A stretch of DNA of 64,000 bases from Pieris napi. Its lineage: Eukaryota > Arthropoda > Insecta > Lepidoptera > Pieridae. The stretch spans positions 8,937,662 through 9,001,661 of the forward strand of contig NC_062256.1 in the NCBI RefSeq assembly GCF_905475465.1, given 5' to 3'. Of this stretch, positions 1-12,061 are shown in pieces; the first letter of the stretch is position 1; every line of letters starts with the position of its first letter. Position numbers and translations under genes: made by a program. The notes below the pieces were generated by a model. That model ran no database searches and was not told the DNA's origin. It worked only from the letters and a program-made list of their open reading frames with translations.

Positions 1-69
1 TTGAATAGTTTACTACTATGTAATATAACAAAAATTTTAGCCACAGCAACGCTTGGCCGAGTCTACTAG
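1..69 (+). mobile_element. Helitron 3' end
   Basis: The segment matches the 3' portion of the complete Helitrons at 7,892 and 45,561 (GCAACGCTTGGCC near the end). It finishes CTAG at 66-69, followed by T, as Helitrons do. The 5' part is outside the window. Confidence 0.7.
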
Positions 70-89
70 TTACTAATATCATCGCTTCT

Positions 90-310
90 TACAACATGCG
101 CTAGAACAGGAGGCAAAGAGCGTTGCTGGCCTTTTAAGAATTGGTACGCTTTTTTCTTGAAAGACCCTGAGTGGAATTGGTTCGGAAATACTTCGGTGGG
201 CAGCTGGTTCCACATAGCGCGGCAAAATATGCCTTAAGGCCCTATGCCAGCACGAATTGCGATGTCAGTGTCTCGGGGTGGACTGCGGGGCGCAGTGGAA
301 AGCTGGAGGA
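90..310 (-). mobile_element. LINE 3' fragment (WNxLP-type reverse transcriptase end)
   Basis: Read on the minus strand, this is the decayed C-terminal end of a non-LTR retrotransposon polyprotein (CR1/jockey-like, pattern WNxLPxxV...F..KRxxxFLK) followed by its 3' UTR. It is 5'-truncated, like all copies of this family in the window. Confidence 0.6.
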
Positions 311-969
311 CTGAGGCGCGCCGGCCCGTAATAACAATTAGTTATGTAAAACATTAAATTAATGTAATTTTATCAATTTTTTTTCTGAAATGTTTTTTTT
401 GACTTGCGATAAAAAATATATCGTGTAAATTTCAAAATCATGTTCTATTTACATTTTCGTCATAAAATGAATTGTCAAAAATTGGCTGTTTGGATTTTTT
501 TCTATCGAGCGAAGTTATTCAAATCGTGTATCGATCTTTTAAAATGGATACGTAAACTACTTGACTCCACCGTATATTTTTTCCATTCGCCATACTTCAA
601 GAAACGATGACGAAAAATGGAAAGAAACAATGTACTTTTTTGGAGTTTGCGACCAGATAGGTCCTTCAGAAACGCTCAGAAAGAACTCTTGATCTTGACC
701 GTATGTATTTCTCTATTTTTTTAATAGGAAAGTAGGTCCTTGTTAAAGTAAAAATACGACGTAACATTAATATGCTTTTACGTATGGTTTGAGGCAAGGA
801 CGCGAAAAGAAAAAACACTAAACTAATACACATTGTTAGTAACAGAAACATATGAACAATGAACTGCCTTGAGTAATATTCGGTAATTGAAAGTAATAAA
901 ACGCATACTGTGCCCATCAAAGCAATACGTGACGTCACATACTGCCAATGACGAAAGCACTTTCTTTAC

Positions 970-1127
970 CTTGGAGAAGCCGGACGGATCATTCATGGCC
1001 CAGATATCGGACAACTTTCGTTCAGACTTTCGTACCGGCGTTTTTAGGGTTCTCTTTACATGTGTTGTGGTATTTCCTGTTTGTAGAAGAATTTCTTCAA
1101 TACTGGGATGCAGGGAAATTATGAACA
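970..1127 (-). CDS. Candidate coding exon, unassigned
   Basis: An acceptor-like TTCCGTAG (exon start 1127) and donor AAG|GTAAAG (exon end 970) bound 158 nt with an open frame of 52 codons after two leading bases. The peptide is polar (HPSIEEILLQTGNTTT, then KTPVRKSERKLSDIWAM, ending NDPSGFSK). It lies on the strand of the PDZ exon and could be a downstream exon of that gene. Its incoming phase (1) does not match the outgoing phase (0) of the PDZ exon, so at least one exon would lie between. I do not recognise it. Confidence 0.3.
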
Positions 1128-2320
1128 CTACGGAAATTAATACCTTATAGGATTATTAAACGTTTAATTCAATTTATAGTAGCTATCATAGATTAACATC
1201 GTTTACAGTTACACAAACTTTAAAAAAAGAATTTTAAATATTTTTTTTCATTTCCCCATGGCACAGGCCATGGTCTTTCGACAACGAACGACCGTCGAAT
1301 TTTAAATCTATAAACAAAACCATAGAGTTTGTCAACGGTCTAGTCGATTTTATGGCTGTCAAATTTGTTTACACATTGCCGCTCTTTTTGGTGTGAAATA
1401 TTAGTAAAATTGCGTAACAATGTCAATTCATAAGTTTGCTATAATTAAAAATATTGTACCTATTTCTAAACAAGTCTTGCATTTCATGTATTTATCAGTG
1501 CGTAAAGAGTTTATTTTTAGAAGTTTTATTTAAGACTGTTTATTTTTATATTTTTGTTATGAAATACATGTGTGAAAATAACATAAGAACTTAAGGCGCT
1601 AGACCTGATCCATGCAACTTCCTCACAATCGAATAGCCCGCGATATCGCAGCACATTCATGAGATAACTCTTTGTATTGAAGTCGCATGTAGGAATAAAA
1701 GAAAATAATTCACAGCAAGGTTTCTAAAACGACTCGGCGAAAAGGAAAGAGCAAGAAAATGTCCACCGATACATTTTTCATCACAGTTTTATTGTAAATC
1801 CGACACAACCTTTCATTCTAATCTTTCATATTATCATTTCGTTTAGGTAATTATTGTTATTTTTATATTATTTTTTACCTCTTTAGTTTTAGTTATTTTT
1901 ATTTTTTTATTTTTTGTGTTTGTTTGTTTTTATTTTTTTTCATTTGATAAATGACTAATGTTCTAATATAATTGATGTGTATGTGTATGTATGTCATATT
2001 TTCTTGTATTATATCGCGTTATATCATAACGCTGAGCACAAACGTGAGACAGGCGTGTAAAAGGGATCTTTGGTACAAAGGTTACAAATGCAACGCCAGA
2101 CAACATGGCACGGCGCCTTTCACATTGAATAAGATTGATTTTATCATATTATTTTTGTATAAAGGTATGTTATACACAGTATACATATGTAAATATTAGT
2201 GGCCACAATGTACCTTTAAATATATAATAAAACAGCCTGTATTTTGTAAACACATATATATATATATTACTATTCCTATATTAATAGGCGAGTGGGGCCC
2301 CGTCGTCTCGCCTCCCCTAA

Positions 2321-2764
2321 GGGCCGATTTACATTATCTTAGTGTTTAGGGGAGTATTTTAGTACAACTTGAAAGGCAAGTTCTTTAGTGCTTTAGTGCG
2401 TTGCGAGTGAACGTTTACATTTCTTCCAGTAGAGTATCATTACAGCGCCACAATGAACGCGCAACGACGTCGGCAAATACGCTCTATTCTACGAAAAATA
2501 CGAACTGTAGTTATGGAACAAATAGAAGACGAGATTTTATTCGAAATAAATAAACTAAATATAAATAATAAATAAAATAGATTCTTTAAGGGCAGTGTAT
2601 GGCGCGGGAGGAGTATCACTTGAAACAAAAATAAAAAGCGATTCTATTTTGATTCAACTTGAAAGTCAAGTAGAACCGTAGTAAAGCAAGTAGCGTTTAC
2701 ATGTTTCAACTAAAGTACTATCCTAAAGCACTCTGCTAAACACTAAGATAATGTAAATCGGCCC
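2321..2764 (+). mobile_element. Non-autonomous PIF/Harbinger element
   Basis: Perfect 29-bp terminal inverted repeats (2321-2349 and 2736-2764, starting GGGCCGATTTACATTATC) are flanked on both sides by TAA (2318-2320, 2765-2767), the TWA target duplication of PIF/Harbinger. The perfect ends suggest a recent insertion. It sits inside an older LINE 3' remnant that resumes at 2,768. Confidence 0.85.
2453..2575 (+). CDS. Small ORF inside the PIF/Harbinger element
   Basis: Forty codons from ATG to TAA encode a strongly basic start (MNAQRRRQIRSILRKIR) followed by an acidic stretch. It is probably the leftover 5' end of a Harbinger protein gene after internal deletion. No complete domain is present. 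Confidence 0.35.
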   Translation: MNAQRRRQIRSILRKIRTVVMEQIEDEILFEINKLNINNK

Positions 2765-2767
2765 TAA

Positions 2768-2880
2768 GCTCTTGATGCAGTGGGTGACGCACTATCTTAC
2801 TGCAGAAAAGGCCGGCAACGCACTCGCGAGCCATCTGGCATTGAGTGTCCATGGGCGGCGGTATCACTTAACATTATTGT
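2768..2880 (+). mobile_element. LINE 3' UTR fragment
   Basis: It contains AAGGCCGGCAACGCACTCGC and the GTGTCCATGGGCGGCGGTATC block shared by the WNxLP-type LINE ends, in plus orientation. It is interrupted on its left by the Harbinger element. Confidence 0.6.
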
Positions 2881-3319
2881 ATGTTCCTTTAAAGCATGAA
2901 AGTTGTATAAAATAAAGTATAGTTATTATAGTATATGTAGAAACGTTAAAATTACATTATAATAATTAAAATCCGTTGCGTGTAAAAGTGTTTCCTACCA
3001 ATTGCAAGAATTTAAATAAACACAAACATATAATTTTTAATGTCACAAGCACTTTAAGTCAAACATGACATACATGTAAAGATCATACAAATATCAATCA
3101 ATTATTAAACAAAATAAACAACAACTAAACAATTACTAATAAAAAAAAATTTAAATTACAAAAAACTAAACAAAACTCGATTTTATAGTGTGAGGAGAGC
3201 AACTATGGATATCTCGACCTAGCTCGTTTATCAGAATGTTTAATCTGGACATCGGTGAGCTTTGACCAAAACGCGTTCCACGTTGTGTTGTGTTGTGTGT
3301 GTCTATGTTGTGATACCGT

Positions 3320-3450
3320 CACCCATGGGCGCTCGCAAAAGCCTTTTAAGAATTGGTACGCTCTTTTGAAGACCCTGAGTCGAATTTGTTTGGAAATACT
3401 TCAGTGGGCATCTGCCTTAAGAAACGCTCAGTTGTGCAACGAGCTATACT
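3320..3450 (-). mobile_element. LINE 3' fragment (WNxLP type)
   Basis: It shares CCTTTTAAGAATTGGTACGC and the following segment with the other copies and is decayed. Confidence 0.6.
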
Positions 3451-5449
3451 AAATTAAAAAAATCTGTTTGACATTTTATACTCTATACTATGGGTGAAAA
3501 TAAACTTGACGTTGAAGTATAAAATACTAATACTTGTCACGATGCGTCTGCCGTTTCCAAACAGGTTTTATTTAACTTAAAGCGTCAACACCTGTTTTAT
3601 CTTATTTGCCAAGTCTTATCCCTTTTTTAAAAACAGCAATGGGATAATTTTAAAACGCATGACAATATTTACATGCCTCGTACACGAATTTTCTACGTAA
3701 ATTGCCAATGTTACGGGTTTCAGCTAAGTTATACGTTTATTATGGAATATAAGATACAGGTATCTCTTATTCCACGTTATTAAATTTGAATTTGTAGGCA
3801 TCCCTACTCATCGGCAAAGAAGACAGAGGGTGTAGGCCAAGAGAAAAAGCCGGCGTAAAAAACTCTCGGTACTATTTTAAAATATCAAATTATCATACAA
3901 AATGACTATGTTGCCATTGTACATAGGTAGAAGAAACCTGAAGTAGGGAGATACGATCCGTTCTTTAAACAAATTAGAATAACTTAACTTCTGATACTGT
4001 ACCCATAGACTAAAAATACAGTTTTTTTAGGATCATAACGTAGTAGCCTATCAGGCACCGATAATACCGAGAAGACCAAACCTCCCTAAAAAGAGACTTT
4101 ATTTGTTTAAAAGGCTTGGCGTCTCCCGCCGGGCTGGGATTATCCTCATGATTTACAAACAAACACCCGCCGCACCACATCAAACAAAACGCAAACCTAC
4201 GTATATATATTATAAGCAACCCAAAAATCGCACTTTTTCTCCTTCCGAGGCCCATTCACAAACATTAAACAAACAAAATTATCAGTAACATTTCATCATA
4301 TTACATACATTTACTTAACAACTCAAACAATATCTTGGTAACCTGTCATATGCTGATACTGAAAATATTCTTATTGTTCAAAAATAGTTTCATTATTAAT
4401 TTGTGTTAAGTAGAAATCATAAAGTAAAGTACAGTTAACATGTCAAAAGAAGAGACTGGACACAGGGAATCCTAGTGTAGGGGCTAGTGCACTTTATTTT
4501 ACCTAAATATCCTGTATATTGTATATAATAAAGTTTTCTTTCTTTCTTTCTTTAATAATTAAGGACGACTTAGAGCCGCGTTACCTCTTGTGCTATATAT
4601 CTTTCTGGCTTATTGTTTTTAAAAGTACTGTAAGCAATAAGAAATTAAAGAGTATTTATCAGCCAGTATCATATTGATTACATTTAAATAAATACTGGCT
4701 GTGAATTTGTTTAGGCTGCAAATATCTGTAAAGTGATCTGGGGTGATGTAAGCACATTTCTATTAATACAAAGAATTCAAAGAAACTCAATCTAGAAAGT
4801 CTTCGATAAATGGTTGTGTAAATAATTTACGGCCCGAACTATTTGCAAATGTTATCAAGTCCTGAAATTGCTACGATATATAGATATTTTTGTATATACT
4901 AAAATAATATTTTTGGTGGTCCGTTGTGTATAGGCCGTACCATAACGGTGTTTTGAAACTAGTACGGAGGGACTGTCAGCTTAGTACTATTTTTAATTAT
5001 AAATAAACAATAAAGATTTTCATTTATTAACGAGAAAATGAAGTGAATCATAGTTTTCGAAAAACAAATGCACAAGCTAATAGCTGTCAAAATTGAATTT
5101 GGAATTCCTAACCAAAGAGGTGATATTTGAGGCAAAGACAAGTGGCCAATACGTAAGGACCTAATATTATGTATTCCATCTTTAGCTATTTTTAGTATAA
5201 TTGTTTTTTTGCTGTCTGTAATTTATGTTAGCTGTAGGAATACGAAATAAATAAATAAACCGATTTTAAAAATCGACTTCAGACTTACTACTTTCGAAAA
5301 AAATATTATATTAATTTGATAACTTAATAATATATTTTAATTTTATGTAACTTACATGTAAAATTCTAACTTTTATGACAAATTTGCACGCCCTTATCTA
5401 TGGCAGAATATGCGAAGTTTAGTTTGTACCACCATACGTTATCACTTAC

Positions 5450-5620
5450 TAGAGTTGCCTGGAAGAGATCGCTTATTAGCGATAAGGTTGCCCGTTGCAT
5501 CCCTTATAATTTTTATGTATTATGTTATTTCTTTTGTATTTAAATGTAACGAAGTGTGAATAATTAAATATAAATATTTTTGTACAATATTCTTGCAAAT
5601 AAATTATTATTATTATTCAG
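5450..5620 (+). mobile_element. LINE 3' tail ending in (ATT)n
   Basis: It holds the block GCCTGGAAGAGATCGCTTAT followed by TTTTTATGTATT and a TTATTATTATT tail. Related copies lie at 14,020-14,110 (plus) and 29,560-29,690 (minus). The simple-sequence tail marks the 3' end of a non-LTR element. Confidence 0.55.
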
Positions 5621-5964
5621 TCTTAAAGTTTTATTCATCAGTACGTATTTGAAACATTTGAACATTGAAAGGCAACCAGAGCGATAACTATGCCGCAACA
5701 ATTGAATTTAGTGGCAATGAAATTCTTGGTTACGTCGACTTGCTCAATTCAAAGTTTTGTCACATTGTATTAAAAGTTCTATGTTTTTGTAGGCCGTACG
5801 AACAATCATTTCATTATACCATTGTTGGTTGCCATTAGTTTTACTATGGGATAATTTAAGATTTTTGGCGGGAAAACAATGGTTTTGTGATTATGTCAGA
5901 CATATTTACCTGATCTTCTCGACATTAAATGGCTAAAGTGTACATTCGTAACCTATAAAAAATA

Positions 5965-6165
5965 TCAGTGGCATCATCAGGTGATCAGCCTCCTGTGCCT
6001 GACACAAGCGACTTTTTGGGTCTATAACATGTCGGTTTCCTCACAATGTTTTCCTTCACCGTTCGAGCGAATGTTAACTGCGCACATAGAAATAAAGTCC
6101 ATTGGTGCACGGCCGGGGATCGAACCTACGACCTCAGAGATGTGAATCGCACATTCGTAACCTAT
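5965..6165 (-). mobile_element. tRNA-derived SINE
   Basis: On the minus strand it carries a pol III B box (GGTTCGATCCCC) and the body shared with the near full-length copy at 30,552-30,825. Confidence 0.7.
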
Positions 6166-7544
6166 ATGATATATATATATATATATAATAATGGTATAAA
6201 TTTGTTAATTACACCTCGGGATTTGCATACCTTAGAAAACAATTGAAAAAGTGTGACAGTTATGACTTAAAAAAGAAGACTGTTCAAAAGAAGAGTTTAC
6301 CTAATTCACCTAAAATTGCTAATGGCTGTCACTGTCAGTGAGATTGTAAAGGAAAAGACAGTTGACGAAGAACTTTGAATGATCGTTGCGTGAAACGGAA
6401 TGACATATGTCGCGTGTCAACGCGTATTGCTGTTAACTAATCTCAATCGAACGGAGCTGTTTAATACTTCTCACCCTTTCAAATTGTGTTAACGGTTTGA
6501 AGAAAAGAGACAGTGCTTAAGTGTAACGGTGTATAAACTATTAAGTATTATAGTGCCACATACTTTTCTTGGCCGGCGGCTGAAATTGGTACCAACGTTG
6601 CCATTTTGGTGTGTACAATAAATAATTTTACTATATACCAACATCTAATAAAAATCCAACTAAAATGTATTTATTTTTATTGCTTGCATTATTAATTACA
6701 TTAGCAAAGTTTTAAATATCGATCGGTTCTGATTGATAGGTATCTTAAAAGTTATTATATTAATAGTACCAACAGGTAACAAAACCTATCACATCAGTTT
6801 GTGTCACATTTATTTATGCCTAGAACTGTATTTTCTAGATACTAGTATACATTGTTTTATTAAAACATATCAATAAATTATTATGTTAGTCTGCATGACC
6901 TCAAATTATTTCTCTTATAATGGTTATTTTTATTTACTGGCAATACTAATATCCATGACAGCGACGCTCTTATCGGCCAAAAAATTAGTCGTCAAAATAA
7001 CTTCTTCCTTTGGTTTTTATTTGAAGGGTAAAGATCTTATGGTATTCTATAGAGTAACCTTAAAATCAAAGTCGATTTTAAATATTTTCTCCTTGAATTA
7101 TAAGCTGGCAAGTGGGAGATATAAATCAAGTGAACCGAATTACGAAACTAAACAAACAATACAAAAATATTAAACAAACCGATTTGAAACAAAGAAGTTT
7201 TGTTATGGAATTATGAACTTGAATTAACAATTTAATATAGTTCTTACAATATTTTTAACCTAGTAATGATGATAATTAAAAATGGATATACAGAAAACTA
7301 CTATGGGGTATCTAACTATATGTTGTATCAGAAAAAAATATTACGAATTTTAGACGGTAATTGATTGGCTGTTCTGGGAATCCTAAGCCCCCCAACAACA
7401 GTTTTCTCAGTCTTTTATTAACATTCAAATAACATTTGAATACTTCTAAGGATCTCTGTAAAAAAAACAGTTTTTCTGGCCGGAAACTTTAAGATCCGGC
7501 CCTCAGATTTCTAAATCAATTTCGTAATCATTTTCTTTTCTCAT

Positions 7545-7715
7545 AGGCAAGTAGGTCATCAGCTTCTGTATCTGACACACACCGTCTTGGCAGTTTTCTC
7601 ACGATGTTTTCATTCGCCGTAGAAGTGTTATATCCCCACCGAGTCCATTGGTGTACAGCCGAGGATCGAATCTACGACCTCATGAGAGACGCACCTACAA
7701 GGCCAACACTGCTCT
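7545..7715 (-). mobile_element. tRNA-derived SINE, diverged
   Basis: B-box-like GATTCGATCCTCGG on the minus strand, with the conserved SINE body containing the ACACCGTCTTGGC-like block on the plus strand. Confidence 0.6.
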
Positions 7716-7891
7716 TAATCATTTTTAAAACTATTCGTTTAAAATATTGAAAAGCTAATATTTTGCTCAGCCATTTTCTTGATGTTATATTGTTTATTTA
7801 TTTTGTTTTAAATTAAATATCCTCTGATCTATCTTAAGTTTAAATATAGAAATAAAAATTTAAACTTTAGTTAATAATAACGTATACTAAA

Positions 7892-8282
7892 TCTTAATAT
7901 ATATAAATTACGTGTCACGTTGTTTGTCCGCTATGGACTCCTGAACTACCGAACCGATTTCAATCAAATTTGCACACCGTGTGTAGTTTGATCCAACTTA
8001 AAAGTTAGGATAGCTTACATCTCAATTTATACCCGCAAAATATTGCGAACAAATATTTTGCAATAAAATAATAATTGTTTATTATTTATAAGTCTAAAAT
8101 TCTAACAGATGGCGCTGTGTTGAAAGTACCAACGTTTCACATAAGCTACAATTTAATGGCATAACCACCAAAAAAGCATGGTGGTCCCCATGACTGGTGT
8201 TCTCCTACCGTTTCCATTGAATAGTTTGCTACTATGTTATATAACAAAAACCTTAGCAACAGCAACGCTTGGCCTAGTCTAG
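7892..8282 (+). mobile_element. Complete short Helitron
   Basis: It starts TCTTAATATATATAAATTAC after an A and ends GGCCTAGTCTAG before a T, exactly as expected for Helitron insertion between A and T without duplication. It is 391 bp, non-autonomous and has no ORF. It is homologous to 45,561-45,878. Confidence 0.8.
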
Positions 8283-9035
8283 TATTGGGCTAGTTTAATA
8301 TAAATGTTACTATGAATACAACATACAATTTGTAAACATATCAATAAGTATTCGATGAACAAATCAGCGTAGTCTTGATGAAAGCTTTAGATTATTGAGG
8401 TCACCTCATAGCTTAGATAATATTACAACTATTCTGTAACAAGTTGCTCACATACCTCTGTTACATTTCTATGTAATCATCCAAAATGTTAACGTGTTAC
8501 CATGGTTACGATGTTTTGTATGTAAAAGTGGTTTCCATGGTAACCGTCACGATGCTAACTTTACCGCTTTTAGTCGTTAATTTTTTTTTTTGATTTAGGT
8601 TATTTTAATCGATATAAAAATATTAAGAAACTTGATTGTACGTTGGAAACTTGTTGGTTATTAGAAATTACATTCGCTAAGAATTCGAATGAGAGATGCC
8701 TAATTTATTTTAATTTATTTATTCTACAGAATAATATAATAAAATCAGTAATCAGTATAATAAACATAGCAGTCTTCTTTATGAACGCGATAAATGCATA
8801 TAAAAGTAGTTTTTCAATTTACTTTTTATGTTGAGGTATTTCTCAACGTTCTCTCGCCATATACAATGTTTGCTCTCGACGTATAGAGCCGAACTATCCG
8901 AAGTTCGGGTCTATACGTTATACATCATCCTCAACTCGGTTTTAATATGTCATCTCGAAAAAAGTGCTCGATTAGATGACATATTTAATAAACATATATG
9001 TATTATATATGTAGACATTTATATTTTCCATCTAA

Positions 9036-9330
9036 ATGGAACCAACAATGCAGCTGGTGCGGCTTGTGATGCGGCTGAAAAAGCTAAAGCCTGCAAATAC
9101 CCCTCTAGGCTCCGAATATGATTTTGTCCTATTCGGTGTCGAGACCCTTGGTCCGTGGGGTCCTAGCGCTTTAAGGCTTTTTAAAGAATTTGCAAAAAGG
9201 TTAGTCGACATCACAGGAGACCTGGCAGCTACCTCGGACAAAAAATTAGTGTAGCTATTCAAAGGGGGAACGCTGCTAGTATCTTCGGAACCTTGCCTAA
9301 AGGGACTCCTTTTAATATTATATTTTAAGA
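9036..9330 (+). pseudogene. LINE reverse-transcriptase 3' remnant (GVETLGPWGPSA type)
   Basis: The plus frame reads FGVETLGPWGPSALRLFKE, then RLVDITGDLAA, and after a frameshift ISVAIQRGNAASIFGTLP. This is the end of a non-LTR polyprotein whose remnants also occur at 23,755, 30,085, 31,283 and 44,920. It is broken by a frameshift and stops. Confidence 0.65.
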
Positions 9331-9794
9331 TTAGTGATTGTTTTCTTATTAGTGTATTAATTGTGTTCAATTAATTAAAGATGACGTTTATTAACTTTTT
9401 CTGTTATTTTGCAGTGTTTAAAAATTCTCTTTCTTCATTTTGATATGAGTCGAGCACATTCGAGACAACGTATAGAACACCTTTTAGAATCAAACAACTA
9501 AACCAGGCTTGTATAACATACAATTTAATTTATGTAACATTGAATGCAGAGGAAACTCATTACATATAAACTTAACATAAAATGTTATATATTTCGCACG
9601 TTTACTTCCTTCACAAAAGAAGTTATGAAATTTCGAATATTCTTTGATAAAATAAGACAATGGCGTGAATTGAGGCATACGAAATCTTGGGAAGCTTAGC
9701 CAATGCATTAATGGTGCGCATACAAGACTTCCTGTCATAATTGTCATAATTACTTCTTGAGGAAACGGTTATTATGCTATTAGAAATAAATAAA

Positions 9795-10012
9795 TCAATA
9801 TCTGTATCTGTTTCATGATGTAATAGGCAAGTAGGTGACACACGCCGTCGACTTGGGTCTAAGGAAAGCTGGTTTCCTCACGATGTTTTCCTTCGGTTTG
9901 AGCGAATGTTAAATGCGCACATAGAAATAAAGTCCATTGGTGCACAGCCGTGGATAGAACCTGCGATCTTAGGGATGAGAGTCGCATGCTGGTCTGTAGG
10001 CCATCACAGCTG
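9795..10012 (-). mobile_element. tRNA-derived SINE
   Basis: Same family as 30,552-30,825. On the plus strand it runs from the GATACAG-like tail to the B-box complement near 9,945-9,965. Confidence 0.65.
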
Positions 10013-10609
10013 CTTTATTAATAATATTAATAAGCCCATTTATTTCCAATAAAAAGATACAATTCTGAGTGGATTTTTAGTATATTTTAAAACTATATTT
10101 ATTTATTATATTTAAAGAATAATAAAAATTAGTTTTGATATTCAATTGTTGCTGTCAAAATACTGTCACTGTCACCCTGAGACAATACAGTCAGTGTCCG
10201 TCCCACCAGGTGTTTATTTATTTATTAAGGAAACTAAAGAGATACATCTCTATACAGTAAATAAAATAAAAGTAAAACATAAAATAAACACATTGGACAT
10301 ATCCACAAAAAGTTTCACTGATAAAAAATACAATTCAAAGTAAAACAAGACAAAACATGTCAGCACAAAATTTATAAATTAGGAGAACGATAAACAAACT
10401 ATCAGCTATAAAAAAAACAAGGAAGATTAAGTGTTTTAACTTATTCTTAAACGAAGCAGTAGAGGTGTGCGAAAAAGTGTCAATGTTAGTGGCAGAATCC
10501 AAGGCAGAACACAGTGTTATGAATAGAAGTGCAATTATAGAACAATTACAGATCTTATAAATGAGCTATCTCAATTCTAGAGAACTTTATATGCTGTCAT
10601 ATGTCTTAC

Positions 10610-10823
10610 CTTCAGCCCTTGGAGATGCGCCTCTGAGCTGTGTTCGACCTTTGACACGAAGAAGCCAGTTGCGTATTCCTTTCCTCCTCGCAAAGAGAAG
10701 CCGAAAGCTGGTGCGGCTTTGCGCGGGCGCAGTAATCGGATGACCCGCACGCGCCTCTCTGCAGCACCGGAGAGGTCACCACGGGATCCAGAGGTTGGCG
10801 TCGTTGACGTGGCATACATTGCT
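10610..10823 (-). CDS. PDZ-domain exon, whirlin/dyschronic-like scaffold gene (partial)
   Basis: An acceptor (TTTTACATTCCAG, exon start 10823) and a donor (AAG|GTAAGA, exon end 10610) bound 214 nt: 1 nt finishing a codon plus 71 codons, ending in phase 0. The peptide starts with a Ser/Thr/Gly-rich linker. It then runs into the first half of a PDZ fold: RVRVIRLLRP (beta 1), FGFSLRGGKEYATGFFVSKV (carboxylate-binding loop and beta 2/3), SSEAHLQGLK (alpha A). A following exon should begin VGDxI; I did not find it below 10,609. The xFGFSLRGG...GFFVSxVE pattern is closest to whirlin/harmonin-type PDZ domains, which organise channels and adhesion proteins at the membrane. The exact gene is inferred. 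Base composition is much richer in GC than the flanks. Confidence 0.75.
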
Positions 10824-11729
10824 CTGGAATGTAAAAATGATATCAGTTCAGAGGCAACAAGTCTTAAGGATCTGGTCGCCAAACTCCAAAAAAGTACATC
10901 GTTTCTTGAAGTAGGGAAGTAGGGCAAATATAAGAAATATATGGTGGAGTTGAGAAGTTTATGTATCCATTTTGAAAGATCGATACACGATTTAAATAAC
11001 TTCGCTTGATCACAATTGAGTTAAGGCAGTTTTTATATAGACTTTATTTACATAGACGGTGGGCCTCAATAACGACAAATAATAAAAAGTACTTTTTAAA
11101 TTGCCGAAATTAGTTAAAACAGCGACCTAGTATGTCAACCTAGTAAGTCAACTGTATTGACCTAGTATGTAATACAATCGACTATCGGCATCATACGTAC
11201 TGAACTGGGGATTGCTTGAGCGTGATTTATCACGAAGATGCTTCAATATCGCAAGATATTAATAAAATAAGTAAAAAAATATGACATAATTTCTAATACA
11301 GCAAAAGACGACAGGTAAAAATAACCGACTAAGAATTGTGTTTTATGTAATTACTAACACTAATATGAAATAAAGTTTTTCTTTTTCTAATACAGATTTT
11401 TCTACTTTCAATTTTACGACCACGGCAGTCTCTTGAGTGTCGTTATATAGTTTGTATATTGTATATATTTGTATTAATATAACTTATACAAAGCAAATTT
11501 TAACTAATTGTAATGCAGTATGAACTTTAAATAAATCAATTATTTATTGAACGCGCGTTGAACTCATTTTAAGGACGGAAATGTCAAGTAGTATGAAACA
11601 TATTTCTGCATCCGTTTTTCTTGATCTCTGTCCCAAATAGTACAATATTCGTGGGTTGTACTGATGTGTCCAATGGAGTTTAAATGTTAAAACGCAACAC
11701 GAACATTTAAATTATGTTTGAAGTGAAAC

Positions 11730-12060
11730 TTTTTTAGACGCATGGGGGTAAAATTTTTGAGGAACATCACGAAGATGTGCAGCGTTTTTGTCGGAGAAAA
11801 GGGAGAGAGCGATTGAGAGAGTGAGAAGGGCGGATTTTATGCAAAAAAATAAAAAAATATATAATTTGTACACTTGTCACTTAATATTTTAATGACAATT
11901 AAATTCATTAAATTCCTAACATATCTTTTTTTTCGCCACCCTCTTGGTCTCGGAAATCTAAAGTTTTAGATTTGTATAAATATGTACAAGACTTAAAAAT
12001 TAGTTTGCTAAAGAATTTCACTTCTGACATGTGTACTTTGTACGCGCGCACTTTTTTTAA
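11730..12060. repeat. Dispersed repeat, inverted relative to 26,260-26,610
   Basis: It shares the ATCACGAAGATGTGCAGCG, AAAGTTTTAGATT and ACTTCTGACATGTGTACTTT blocks with 26,260-26,610 in reverse order and orientation. It is about 330 bp and non-coding, probably a MITE-like element. Confidence 0.55.
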
Positions 12061-12061
12061 T

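Larger units (their letters stand above)
1128..10609. other. Region without recognised host exon
   Basis: Besides the elements listed separately (Harbinger, Helitron, SINEs, LINE ends) I see only AT-rich sequence. There is a (TTTC)n tail at 4,535-4,555 ending a LINE-like 3' UTR, a hairpin at 8,879-8,921, a palindrome around CCATGG at 8,494-8,545, and a LINE-tail-like TTTATTTATTTATTAAGG at 10,210. It is presumably intron or flank of the PDZ gene. Confidence 0.6.

Noticed and set aside
9032..9370. 112-codon minus-strand ORF
   Set aside because: It is antisense to the LINE remnant that reads VETLGPWGPSA on the plus strand.
10577..10927. Reading the PDZ ORF as one 116-aa gene
   Set aside because: The ends run through splice acceptor and donor; only 10,610-10,823 is exon.
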